This document shows, in pieces, positions 1-8,353 of a stretch of 64,000 nt of DNA (within the stretch, counting starts at the first letter, position 1; each line of letters opens with the position of its first letter). The position numbers were made by a program, and so were the translations under genes. Location of the stretch: assembly GCF_024171525.1 (NCBI RefSeq), contig NZ_JALJZY010000008.1:1-64000 (forward strand), given 5' to 3'. The DNA is from Neisseriaceae bacterium HSC-16F19 (GTDB lineage: Bacteria; Pseudomonadota; Gammaproteobacteria; Burkholderiales; Neisseriaceae). Under the pieces are notes generated by a model. The model searched no databases and was not told the DNA's origin. It saw only the letters and a list, made by a program, of their open reading frames with translations.

Positions 1-20
1 GCATCGGTATTTCCTCCTTG
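1..20 (-). promoter_or_regulatory. ribosome binding site and start codon of a gene leaving the window
   Basis: On the minus strand a perfect AAGGAGG (complement of positions 13-19) lies eight bases before an ATG whose complement is at 2-4. A coding region therefore probably begins here and runs off the left edge. It lies downstream of ribH on the same strand. In related genomes nusB often follows ribH, but only the first codon is visible, so its identity cannot be read. Confidence 0.45.
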
Positions 21-142
21 TAAGGTCATACCGGTATTGTCGGTGTAAACGATGTCTTTAGGGTGTGATGTAAAGGATGTTATCAGGTTGTACCCGTTTG
101 ATGTTGCAGCAAGCCATTCAAGCTGCAAGCAGCCGTTCACAG

Positions 143-174
143 CCCTCTCCCTAACCCTCTCCCGCGGGAGAGGG
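143..174. repeat. short extragenic palindrome of the CCCTAACCCTCTCCC type
   Basis: Positions 155-174 form a perfect 20-base palindrome (CCCTCTCCCGC paired with its complement), preceded by a CCCTAA-like head. Related, diverged copies occur at 33235-33276 and 33320-33360. It lies between ribH and the next minus-strand start, where it could fold in RNA. No protein is encoded here. Confidence 0.5.
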
Positions 175-193
175 AATGCTGCCGTATGGTTGC

Positions 194-210
194 TTTCAGG
201 CAGCCTGAAA
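194..210. repeat. DNA uptake sequence, AGGCTGCCTGAA dialect (representative copy)
   Basis: The 12-mer AGGCTGCCTGAA or its complement recurs throughout the window, between genes and inside them. Examples are 5750-5762, 11423-11435, 21900-21914, 27011-27023, 42311-42323 and 61891-61902. In Neisseriaceae such words are the sites bound by the ComP pilin during natural transformation. Close inverted pairs double as transcription terminators. Inside genes the word is read as FSGSL, FQAA or RLPE in different frames. Confidence 0.9.
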
Positions 211-219
211 ACACCGCGC

Positions 220-672
220 TTACAGCGTATATTGCAGCAGGCGTGCCAATTCCACCGCCACCACCGCGGCTTCTGCGCCTTTCACCTCCATGCGCGCCAG
301 CGCCTGGGCTTCGTCTTCGGTGGTGAGGATGGCGTTGGCAATGGGGATATGGAAATCCAGCGCCACGCGCGACACACCGGCGCCGGACTCGTTGGCCACC
401 AATTCAAAATGATAGGTTTCGCCGCGGATAATCACCCCCAGCGCAATCAGGGCATCGAATTGGCGGCTGGCGGCCATGTGCTGCAAGGCCAGCGGCACTT
501 CCAGCGCACCGGGCACGGTGGCCACGGTGATGTGTTTGGATTTGACACCCAAATCCAGCAGGCGTCCGGTGCAGGCAGCCAGGAGGCGGCTGCCGATGCC
601 GTCGGAAAAACGCGCCTGCACAATGCCGATGCGCAAGCCTTTGCCATGGTGTTGGGGGGCAATTTTTTTCAT
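220..672 (-). CDS. ribH: 6,7-dimethyl-8-ribityllumazine synthase
   Basis: Joins 5-amino-6-ribitylamino-uracil with 3,4-dihydroxy-2-butanone 4-phosphate in the penultimate step of riboflavin synthesis, in the cytosol. The 150-residue product has the usual family length. It shows VPGALEVP (residues 53-60) and GETYHFE (84-90), whose His88 is the expected catalytic histidine. An in-frame TTG at 726 would add 18 residues, but the ATG at 672 sits correctly behind AAGAGAAC and matches the family N-terminus, so it was chosen. A DNA uptake sequence lies just past the stop codon. Confidence 0.96.
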   Translation of the reverse strand: MKKIAPQHHGKGLRIGIVQARFSDGIGSRLLAACTGRLLDLGVKSKHITVATVPGALEVPLALQHMAASRQFDALIALGVIIRGETYHFELVANESGAGVSRVALDFHIPIANAILTTEDEAQALARMEVKGAEAAVVAVELARLLQYTL

Positions 673-764
673 CTGAGTTCTCTTTTCAAATACGGGTGGA
701 TACCCATTCGGAAACACATCTGACAAGGCGGGATAAGACGGTCAGATGGGTTTCTGAACAGGTA

Positions 765-1088
765 CTAGTCTTGCGGCTGCCAGTCGCTCACTGCCACCCA
801 GGCACCGTCTTCATCACGCTCCCAAGCGCTGCCTGCGGCGGTGTCCAAAAACGGCGCAATATCGGGGGTGTGGCGGCGGATGTCGGCCAGGGCATAGACG
901 GTGAAATTGGCGGTATTGTCGGTGTAATCGTCGTCTTCATCGCCGCTGAAAAAACGCCAACCGCTGTCGTGTTCGAACAGCGGCTGTTCGCGGTACATAA
1001 AGCCCACCGGCGCACCGTCTTCGCTCACGGCTTTGGTGGCGATGCAGCGGTCGAGCGCCTGGCCTAAGGCTTGTGCAAAAGCATTCAT
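765..1088 (-). CDS. DUF2185 / Imm33-type protein, probable orphan immunity protein
   Basis: A 107-residue acidic protein made of a single DUF2185 domain. The hallmark GWRFFSGDEDD lies near residues 43-53, followed by a DN...F.VY.L segment and PDIAPFL near residues 75-81. Pfam treats this family as Imm33, immunity proteins that neutralise polymorphic toxins. No toxin gene is adjacent, so it is an orphan here. No good Shine-Dalgarno precedes the ATG, and no earlier start is plausible. The immunity role rests on the family alone. Confidence 0.75.
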   Translation of the reverse strand: MNAFAQALGQALDRCIATKAVSEDGAPVGFMYREQPLFEHDSGWRFFSGDEDDDYTDNTANFTVYALADIRRHTPDIAPFLDTAAGSAWERDEDGAWVAVSDWQPQD

Positions 1089-1285
1089 GGTTTTGTGGGT
1101 TGAAACAGCGGCAAAAGGGTGCTGATTTTAACCGATTTGGCGCAGTTTTAGAAATGTCGTGTGCTTTTCAGGCAGCCTTGAGGCGGTAAAGGCGCCGGTA
1201 ACCGATGTATGGGCATAAGCGGGGATGGTGCAGACTGTTTTGCTGCCGGTGTGTTTGCTTGCTTTAAAGATACAGATTCCGGGGG

Positions 1286-2749
1286 CTAAAACCGTTTGCT
1301 TAACTCAAAGAACAGGCGGTTTTTCCGATAGGTATAAAGAGGAATACTGCTGTTATTGCGCTGATGTTGCCAAGTCAGGCGTGGTGTGATTCCGGCAAAA
1401 TGCAGTTTGCGGTGCCAGATGCTGGCACTGACGCCGTGTTCGCGGTTGTTTTGAATACGGTTAAAAACAGGCATCGGTGCCCGGTAAGTACGTTGTGCAT
1501 AATGTGCACTCACATTGCTGGATAAACCCAGCGGCCACTCTTGTCCCCAAGACAGCCGGATACCGCGCCGGTTGAAAGAGTCGTCGGCATCGCGTGTGCG
1601 TGTGCGGTTGTATTCCAAACCGAATTGCCAATACTGGCGGGGGTTGGGCAGATAGCTGGCAGACACTGTGGCAAACAGGCCGTGTCCGTTCAGATGCGGG
1701 CGTGTCCGGTAAAGATTGCGTCCGTATTCCGCCGCTGTATGTAATTGCCATTTTGGCGCCGCCAGATACTGCCATTGTGTGCTGATGCCGTGACTGCGGG
1801 CAAAGGAGCGTAAATCATGCTCGCCTTTACGCCCTCCGGCATATAAGGTTTTGGATAAATAAGGAATGAGGGACAGGCGGTGGCGGGCATTGTGGAAACC
1901 CCCGCCCAAGCCGAACCGCGCTTCTGCTTCATTGTAATGCTTACTGTCCCAATAATATTTTCCATTGATATGGGTACGTGTCTCGGCAAAAAAACCTTTG
2001 CCGACATTCCATCTGCGTTCAGCACCCAAGTGTACATTGATACCATGAGCCGCTTCACTTTCGGCTGCCTGCCAGCCGCCGCCCAAATCGCGTTCTTGGG
2101 GAGCGTTGTTGATATTTTTGTCTTGGATATGGCTCAGTGTACCGTAAAGCTGCCAGCGATTATGGTTGCGTATGGCATCCAGTTGGGTATCGATTTGTCG
2201 GTGTACGGCCGGTGGCAGGATGTCCGCACTGCGTAATTTTAAAAATTGTTCTTCGGCTGCCTCCCATTCCTGGTTCTCGGTAAGTGTGGCCGCCAGTTGC
2301 AGGCGCAGCAGATGATTGTCCGGATAATCAGCCAATAAATTCCGGTAATGGACTACTGCATGACGATGGCGGCCACGGCTGCGCTCAACGACGGCATCGG
2401 CCCAACGGATCAAGGTCCGGTCTTGAGCTCTTGCTTCGGTACGGCGGTAAAGGGCGAGCAGATAGGCGGTATCTTCCGCATTATTGGCCAATACCGCCGC
2501 ACCCAAGGCACGGGCCAAGAGGCGGGGTTGGTGCAGCAGTTCTTCTTCACTTAAATGAACACTGCGCTCCGCAGGGGGCGTATCGCCGGGCAGGGCAATG
2601 TCTGCCGGTGCGGGATGTGTGTAGTCCTGTTGATACAGCCGTTCGTCTTGCCAGCGGCGGTCATCGGTATCGGGAATATCCTGTGCCCAAGTTTTCAGGC
2701 AGCCTGCGGCACCCAGGCAACAAATAATTAAGGGAAAATATTTTTTCAT
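1286..2749 (-). CDS. Slam-family surface lipoprotein assembly modifier (TPR plus DUF560 barrel)
   Basis: Outer-membrane protein that carries surface lipoproteins such as TbpB across the outer membrane. The 487 residues match meningococcal Slam1 in length. An N-terminal signal sequence is followed by a helical TPR-like region (about 70-190) and a DUF560 14-strand barrel that ends in a terminal phenylalanine (ELSKRF), as outer-membrane barrels do. It is the last gene of a minus-strand cluster behind a TbpB-like lipoprotein and a TbpA-like receptor, its expected clients and partners. A DNA uptake sequence is embedded in the signal-peptide coding region, giving GCLK. Confidence 0.9.
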   Translation of the reverse strand: MKKYFPLIICCLGAAGCLKTWAQDIPDTDDRRWQDERLYQQDYTHPAPADIALPGDTPPAERSVHLSEEELLHQPRLLARALGAAVLANNAEDTAYLLALYRRTEARAQDRTLIRWADAVVERSRGRHRHAVVHYRNLLADYPDNHLLRLQLAATLTENQEWEAAEEQFLKLRSADILPPAVHRQIDTQLDAIRNHNRWQLYGTLSHIQDKNINNAPQERDLGGGWQAAESEAAHGINVHLGAERRWNVGKGFFAETRTHINGKYYWDSKHYNEAEARFGLGGGFHNARHRLSLIPYLSKTLYAGGRKGEHDLRSFARSHGISTQWQYLAAPKWQLHTAAEYGRNLYRTRPHLNGHGLFATVSASYLPNPRQYWQFGLEYNRTRTRDADDSFNRRGIRLSWGQEWPLGLSSNVSAHYAQRTYRAPMPVFNRIQNNREHGVSASIWHRKLHFAGITPRLTWQHQRNNSSIPLYTYRKNRLFFELSKRF

Positions 2750-2776
2750 GCGTGCAGGAGGGGTGTGAACAAGAAG

Positions 2777-2809
2777 GGCGGAGAAACACCATAAGGGTAT
2801 TTCTCCGCC
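2777..2809 (-). terminator. stem-loop between receptor and Slam genes
   Basis: A perfect 10-base inverted repeat (GGCGGAGAAA and its complement) with a 13-base loop sits in the 79-base gap between the receptor stop and the Slam start. It lacks a strong U tract, so partial attenuation or RNA stabilisation is as likely as full termination. Confidence 0.45.
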
Positions 2810-2828
2810 AAAGGCGTATTGCCTGTTA

Positions 2829-5661
2829 TCAGAATTTCATTTCCATGGATAAAACAAAATTGCGGCCCGGTGCTGCATAACGGGCACCATGACTGCTGGC
2901 AACAGGGTTGACGGCATTAATGGATGACTGGCGTACCGATTCCCAAGTGCTGTATTTGCGGTTGGTCAGATTATAAATACCCGCACGGAGGGTCAGGCGG
3001 TTTTTATTGAAATTGGCATAACCGACCAGATCATAGATATACCAGCTGCGGCTGCGGTAACCGCGGACATCATAAGTGGCGTTACCCACATAGCTTTGAG
3101 CCGTGAGCTCGTCATTTTTTTTTGGCTTTGGAGTAAGTCAGTGTGTTACTGATGCCCCAACGGCCGCTGGGGTGGTCATAGCCGATACCTGCAATCAGCC
3201 TTCCGGGCTGTATGGCGTCCAAGACCGGGTCTGTGGTATGCGTAAACTCCGGGTCTACCGTACGTTTTTTCAGTTTCACCTGATTATAGGCCAAGGTAGA
3301 GTACCAGCCTTCCGGAATTTTCTCCCAAGTGCCGTTCCAGTCTATTTTGCCGAGCACGTTGATACCGTGCAGGGTAATGTCCTGAATATTGTGGTAGCCA
3401 AATTGGTCATTGGCCCAGCCGCGCTTGCGTGCCAGGGCAATCATGTCCTTGTATTTGTTTATAAAATAACTGGTTTCCAAATGGCCGAAACCACCTTTGA
3501 TACCCATACCGAATTCATGGTTAATGGATTTTTCAGGGCGGAAATCGGCAATGTGTTGAAATGCGTCTGCCAGAGGTCCGTCTCTGCGGGTACCTTGAAC
3601 ACGGCGGCCGAACATCTCATGGAAAGCCGGGATACGGAAACCGTTGGAAATGCGGTAAGACAAGGCCAGGTTTTGTGTGGGCTTGACGGTCAGGCCGCTG
3701 TTCCATGAAAAATTACGGAAGGTTCCGGTTGAAGTCCATTTGTCATCACTGCGGAAGCGGTGGTAATCGTAACGTACACCCAGACCCAAATCTGCATATT
3801 TCCCCAAAGCAATATTATCGCGCAAGGCAATAAAATAGTTGCGGCCTCGAATGGTTCGCGGTGTGCAGTCGCTCAAGTCGGCATAAGTGCCTGTGTAGTC
3901 GCACAGCTCCAGATTAACCAAGCGTGCCGGGTTGTTTGGATCCAGTTCGTACTGGTAGGGGTTGCCGTATGTCCCGTTACCTTGGCCGTTAACACGACGG
4001 TAACCCGGAGCCTTGGCATATTCGATGAAATAATCACCGCGTTGCAAAGTAGAGTTCATCGACTCCGCACCCATAAGCAAGGAGAGCTTGTGGCTGCTTT
4101 TGCCCCATTGGACATTTTTGCCCAGATTGATTTGCAACATATTGCGTAACTCGCTGTAACGGTTACGTTCCGATTCATAATATGACCAAGGTTTGTCCAA
4201 ACTCGGGCGGCAGTTTTGATCTATGCTTGGGTAAGGGGCGCAATAGCGGTCGTTGAGTTTGCTGTCCAAAGTAATTTCTTGGCGGTCAATATTAATATCC
4301 GCACTATCCAGCCAAGCACTCTTGTCTTGATTGCGGTATTGATAAAACAGGCCAAACCTTTGCTTTTTGTGCTGCTCGTCAAAAAAACGGCTGCGGGTCC
4401 AGTTCAATCCGGGGCCGTAACCCTCACCGAGTTGGCGGTATGTGTATTCGGCCAGGTTTTGGCCGCCATAGAGCCCCGATGACCTAATCCGCGTCCTTTC
4501 CTCGGGAGTGTAATAAGCCGGTACGGTCATGTCTTGGATGTCGTATTGTTGACGGGTGTGCTCGAACACCCCGCCCAAAAAATGGCTGGGTGAGAAGCGG
4601 TATCCGCCTTTCAAAAACCAGGATTGGGTCTGATAGTCCATGGGGTTGGGCATGATACGGTTCGGACCGGTATAGTCTTTTGCCGCAGCTTGTATTCTTT
4701 GGTGCTGCATTTGTGCATATTGGGCCGATTCTTCAGCAGTCAGCGGCGGATTGGTGCGGATGCTGGGCGGGTTGTCTTGAGTGGTGTTGGAAAAAGCCTT
4801 GGGTGTACAGTCTGCCAATGATAAGGTCGGGCATTCTTCACGCAGCAAAAACCAGCTGGTACTGTGCTGGTTGGGAGTGGTTCCGGGACGCATATCGTAC
4901 CGGTTTGCGTATACGGAAAGGCGGTCGTATTCATGCGGCAGGTTTTCGGCAGCGGAGTGCACCGCAGTTTCCCGGCCGTTGCGGATAGTGAAAATGGCCA
5001 AGCCTTCAAAACCGTTATGGCGTCCTGCCATGGCCAGTGAATTGCTCCACTGGCGGTTTTTGCTGCTGTACGCGCTCTTTGTATCCAAACCCCAGTTTTT
5101 TCCTTCTTTGATAACATCTTGTGCTTCTTTGGTGCGGAAGCCGACGGCACCGCCCAAGGCGCCGTTACCGTATTCGGCAGAGCTGGAACCTTTGCTCAGC
5201 TCAATGGCGCGGATATTTTCATACTCCACTTCATTGATTGAACCGCCATTGGCTTTGGAAAACATGGTCGAATAAGACTGTGCCTGGGGCAGACCGTCCA
5301 CCAGCAAAGCAACACGGTTTTTGTCCACACCGCGCATTGCATAACCGCTGCTGGCACCGCGTCCTTGTTCGACAACGGAAATACCCGGGTCATAGCGGGT
5401 GAGATCGCGTATTCCCAAAATCTGCTCTTCGTTAATATCCTCGGTACTTTTAACAACCTTGCCCAAACCGGTTACTTCATTATCACGACGGTGGATGCGC
5501 TTTTTGCCGGTAACATGAATATTTTCCAGCTGTGCGACAGGAGCGCTGTTTTCAGCAGCCTGTGTGTCGGCATAGGCAGTTTGTGACAGACAGCCCAAGC
5601 TGCATGACAAAACAGCCAGATAGATGGTTTTGGGCTGAAAATTAAATGAATTGTGAGCCAT
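2829..5661 (-). pseudogene. tbpA: TbpA-type TonB-dependent transferrin/lactoferrin receptor, frameshifted at an A9 tract
   Basis: Outer-membrane receptor that would take iron from a host glycoprotein together with the lipoprotein encoded upstream. The start at 5661 follows TAAGGTAA, and a signal peptide ends near AYA-DTQ. The TonB box (LENIHVTG) and a plug with RYDPGISVVEQGRGASSGY closely resemble TbpA. The frame closes with TGA right after nine A residues (complement of 3115-3123). With eight A the protein continues as KNDELTAQSYVGNATYDVRGY and ends in the expected SMEMKF, about 950 residues. The C-terminal barrel is intact in the other frame (2829-3089). This is either a phase-variable OFF state, a recent mutation or a sequencing error. 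TbpA is the nearest family, but the ligand is not shown. Confidence 0.88.
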
Positions 5662-5760
5662 GGGTATTACCTTAGTAATCAATAATTTTATTTATAGGGT
5701 CATTGTGAGGATGTTTTTGAAACTGCGAAGTTGGGCAGAGCAGGGCGTCAGGCTGCCTGA

Positions 5761-5787
5761 AAACAGACCGGATATACCGGTCTGTTT
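5761..5787 (-). terminator. intra-operon stem-loop between lipoprotein and receptor genes
   Basis: A perfect 11-base inverted repeat (AAACAGACCGG) encloses a five-base loop and is flanked by T runs on both strands. It lies 17 bases after the lipoprotein stop codon and before the receptor start. It could trim transcription so that the lipoprotein is made in excess over the receptor. A DNA uptake sequence abuts it at 5750-5762. Confidence 0.6.
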
Positions 5788-5803
5788 TTAATCATGCCAG
5801 TGC

Positions 5804-7624
5804 CTACTGCTGCCGTTTGGCACCGAATACTGCACCAATCTTGTCTTTGTCGTTTTGATTGCCGTGTACCGTGCCGGCGATTTCCTGCGCGTTCGGGCCG
5901 TAGAATGCACCGCTCACGGCTGCATCAATATGGGCAATATAAGCAGCGCCGGTACTGCCTGCATCCAGATTGAAACCGCCAGCTCCCGTTTTGGCGGTGC
6001 CGCTGATGGCGTTGCCGGCAATAGTGCCTGCAAGATTGATCATGGGCGAGGTGGCATTGGCCGCATAAAGACCGCCGGTAAAGGTTTTGCTGCCAAAGTC
6101 AACATTCAGCTGTGCCCGGCTGCCGCTTTGCCGCGGATTGCCTGCATCGGTAACCCACGAGCGCGTTCCGTCCCGGCTGGTCAGCGTACCTTCCCAAGAG
6201 CCCAGATATTGCGCCTGCCCGCTTTGTGCGGCCATATCGGCAAGGCTTGTCCGTTCGCCGCTCAGGTAATAGCCAAACCGGCTGCTGCCTTCGGTAAAGT
6301 ATTTTCCAAATTTGATGTAGTTGAGATTACTGCAGCAGGCATCAATGATCAGTTTGCTGCCGGCATCACCGTATTCTTTGCGGACCACATAATCGGTATT
6401 ACCGCTGTCAGGCAGCAAGGAGAAGGATTTGCCGCCGACAACCAATTTGGTAGCGTTGCCAAAGGTATTGGCCGGATTGACATTGCCGATTCCGGTGTGG
6501 GTACCGGTATCAATATCTATGGTTTGGGCGTCAAATAAGGTTTGTGTTTCCAGAGCTTGTCCGCTATCGCGCTTTGCGGCAAAAACAGCAAACAGCGAAC
6601 TGTTGTCTGTCAGGAATTTGCCGGCCAACTCTTCGGCATTGGGACCAAAAAAACCACCCTCAAGTGTGCTGGAGTTGTCTTTGAAATATTCGCCGACAAT
6701 GTTCTGGTCATTTCCGGTTGCCGTAGCCTTACCGCGGAAACGGTTGCCGTGAAGCGAGGCTTCAATATCGTAAAGCTTGGTTCGGGTTTGCGAGCCGTTA
6801 CGCACCGTACTGTTGCGCCATAATTCGCCACTCAGCTTTTTCTCATTGAAATCAACTGAAAACTCGCTACTGTGTGCCAAGGGGAAGTCTTCGTTATCTC
6901 TGTTTACTTGGTCATGCATTGAGAATGCGCTGAAGCGGTTCCCGGCTTGTGCGCTCATACTGCCGCCACGGGATTGCGCACGCACATCGGTCGCAAAGTC
7001 CCAAGTGCCTTTGTAGGTAACTGTGGCGCTGACATTGGGCAATGCCGTGGCCGGGTTGGTGCCTTGGTAATACACAAATCCTTCAGGACCCAGTGATATC
7101 CGGTCAGAGGTCCAGATGCGTTTCCTGCCTTCATCTACAACATAACCTGCACGGACATAATGGGTTGCCATTTCGGCTTGTTTTGCTGCGGACAGACGTT
7201 TTCGCCAAGCATAGGAGTCAACAATATCGTATTCGGGAGAGTCGCTTGCCAAGGTGTCATCGGCGAGGGTATACATCAATGTTCCGGGCGTAGTGATGCT
7301 TCCCGGTTGTGTCAAACCGTCGCTGCTGCCTATGTCCAGCAGGCTGTCGGCACTTAAGGGAGCATGTGCTTGGTTAGCAGCCGACAATATATTGCGACGG
7401 ATACTCGGCAAGGCACTGCCCAAGGCAGGCTCCTCCAATGCTGCCAATTGCTCGGGTGTGCGCGGGGGGGTTGTAACATCAGTGGTGTTGCCACCGGATT
7501 GTCCGCCACCGTTGCCGGGCCCAAACTGGACGCGATCTGTTTCAAAACCGCCTTTACCGGTGGCGCATGCACTCAGGCAAACTGCCGTACCGCATAAATA
7601 TATTAAATTCTTTGCACTATACAT
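5804..7624 (-). CDS. TbpB-like bilobed surface lipoprotein (transferrin-binding-protein-like)
   Basis: Surface lipoprotein that captures an iron-carrying host protein and hands it to the TonB receptor encoded downstream. The signal peptide ends in the lipobox LSAC, with Cys20 as the lipid anchor, followed by a Gly/Ser-rich linker. The family beta-barrel signature occurs twice: GFFGPNAEELAG with FAAKR in the N lobe and GAFYGPNAQEIAG with FGAKR at the very C-terminus, so two lobes are present. The C lobe also holds CCSNLNYIKFGKYF. At 606 residues it is the right size for TbpB. The start follows AAAAAGGAATAGTT. Being next to Slam agrees with surface export. The ligand is unproven. Confidence 0.85.
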   Translation of the reverse strand: MYSAKNLIYLCGTAVCLSACATGKGGFETDRVQFGPGNGGGQSGGNTTDVTTPPRTPEQLAALEEPALGSALPSIRRNILSAANQAHAPLSADSLLDIGSSDGLTQPGSITTPGTLMYTLADDTLASDSPEYDIVDSYAWRKRLSAAKQAEMATHYVRAGYVVDEGRKRIWTSDRISLGPEGFVYYQGTNPATALPNVSATVTYKGTWDFATDVRAQSRGGSMSAQAGNRFSAFSMHDQVNRDNEDFPLAHSSEFSVDFNEKKLSGELWRNSTVRNGSQTRTKLYDIEASLHGNRFRGKATATGNDQNIVGEYFKDNSSTLEGGFFGPNAEELAGKFLTDNSSLFAVFAAKRDSGQALETQTLFDAQTIDIDTGTHTGIGNVNPANTFGNATKLVVGGKSFSLLPDSGNTDYVVRKEYGDAGSKLIIDACCSNLNYIKFGKYFTEGSSRFGYYLSGERTSLADMAAQSGQAQYLGSWEGTLTSRDGTRSWVTDAGNPRQSGSRAQLNVDFGSKTFTGGLYAANATSPMINLAGTIAGNAISGTAKTGAGGFNLDAGSTGAAYIAHIDAAVSGAFYGPNAQEIAGTVHGNQNDKDKIGAVFGAKRQQ

Positions 7625-7643
7625 AACTATTCCTTTTTAAATT

Positions 7644-7662
7644 TAATTAATAAGAATCGTTC
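7644..7662 (-). promoter_or_regulatory. candidate Fur box
   Basis: The AT-rich sequence AATTAATAAGAATCGTT, between the predicted -10 and the lipoprotein start, is a partial match to the Fur consensus (about nine of fourteen informative positions by eye). The position suits iron repression of a transferrin-type receptor operon. This is a weak call made by inspection. Confidence 0.3.
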
Positions 7663-7670
7663 CTGTATAA

Positions 7671-7699
7671 ATTATAAGATAAAAAATTTCTTTTGTAAA
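7671..7699 (-). promoter_or_regulatory. sigma-70-type promoter of the TbpB-TbpA-Slam cluster
   Basis: On the minus strand TTTACA (complement of 7694-7699) is followed after exactly 17 bases by a perfect TATAAT (complement of 7671-7676), about 47 bases upstream of the lipoprotein start. It is one of the best promoter matches in the window and would drive the three-gene iron locus. Confidence 0.7.
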
Positions 7700-8205
7700 A
7701 TTTTGTATTAAGTAGTTTTTATTTGATAAGAAACTCTAAATATTGAATGCTTAAAATGAGTTGGGCCAAAATCAAAATTGGCAGAGGTGTACCAGACAGA
7801 GGATGCGAACAGATAGTCGAATGATATGGATTGAGGCTGGACAGAAAAACTATGAGTCAAGCGAAGTTCTGCGGGACAGACGGCACAGATGGTACGGAGC
7901 TGATGTGGTCGCCGCTTTAGTGGCTGACAAAAATCGCTCTCTTCGATCTTGGCGCATCAATGCCCTATTGTCCTGTGTCAAATGACTGTATGGGTGGAAA
8001 CTTAATGGCAGATTAATTGAAGCTAAGATAGGAGGTGATATAAGATTGATACAGTATAAGTAATAAGTAGAAAAGTAGTATGCCGATATGGGTTGTTATT
8101 ATTGTTGGGAGGTTCTGTGTGCTATCCGCTACAGAGTAATGTGTATTAACCAGTTTGTTTCCGCCTAGGCTATATAATATTCATTGTATTTAATAAATAT
8201 AAAAA
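7700..8205. other. AT-rich intergenic stretch without a credible gene
   Basis: This stretch separates the divergent iron and amino-acid loci. It is much richer in A+T than the genes around it. A decayed Correia-type element occupies 7813-7990. A 74-codon open frame through it (7761-7985) is made of element sequence and is not a convincing gene. The remainder may hold upstream regulatory sequence. Confidence 0.5.
7813..7990. mobile_element. degenerate Correia-type repeat element (long form)
   Basis: Starts with ATAGTCGAAT and ends with CAAATGACTGTAT, the diverged inverted termini seen in other copies. The interior keeps GGGACAGACGGCACAGATGG and the central GCCGCTTTAG...CAAAAATCG segment shared with the copy at 23128-23334. 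Many substitutions make it an old copy. Confidence 0.6.
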
Positions 8206-8230
8206 TCAATACATTATATGAATGTATTGA
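8206..8230. promoter_or_regulatory. inverted repeat, candidate regulator site 1
   Basis: Perfect 10-base arms TCAATACATT with a five-base centre, upstream of the aminotransferase promoter. The half-site CAATACA/TGTATTG recurs at 8307-8322, which suggests one regulator with two sites. Confidence 0.5.
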
Positions 8231-8249
8231 AATATTGCTGCGGAATGTT

Positions 8250-8278
8250 TTGACATTGCGCCCACTTTTAACCATAGT
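8250..8278 (+). promoter_or_regulatory. candidate promoter of the aminotransferase gene
   Basis: TTGACA at 8250-8255 is followed after 17 bases by CATAGT at 8273-8278 (four of six -10 positions). The -10 lies inside a perfect palindrome, which would let a repressor block it. The start codon is 76 bases downstream. Confidence 0.5.
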
Positions 8279-8290
8279 TGTCTATGGTTA
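8269..8290. promoter_or_regulatory. inverted repeat overlapping the -10, candidate operator
   Basis: Perfect 9-base arms TAACCATAG with a TTGT centre overlap the predicted -10 of the aminotransferase promoter. The size and position suit a dimeric repressor such as a GntR or TetR type protein. No regulator gene is adjacent. Confidence 0.5.
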
Positions 8291-8306
8291 TCTATACAAG
8301 TTAGGA

Positions 8307-8322
8307 CAATACATCTGTATTG
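8307..8322. promoter_or_regulatory. inverted repeat, candidate regulator site 2
   Basis: CAATACA-TC-TGTATTG is a perfect 7-base palindrome between the predicted promoter and the Shine-Dalgarno. It uses the same half-site as the palindrome at 8206-8230. Confidence 0.5.
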
Positions 8323-8353
8323 CCCTTTAATTAACCCCCTAAGGAGATAGAAA

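Noticed and set aside
52..723. Long plus-strand open frame over ribH
   Set aside because: It is the mirror of ribH, which has clear family motifs and a Shine-Dalgarno. The plus-strand product has no recognisable features.
2701..2749. Slam N-terminus read as a lipoprotein signal (GAAGC)
   Set aside because: The Cys comes from an embedded uptake sequence, and Slam proteins are outer-membrane barrels. A normal signal peptide is more likely.
7761..7985. 74-codon open frame in the gap before the aminotransferase
   Set aside because: It runs through a degenerate Correia element; the reading frame comes from repeat sequence.
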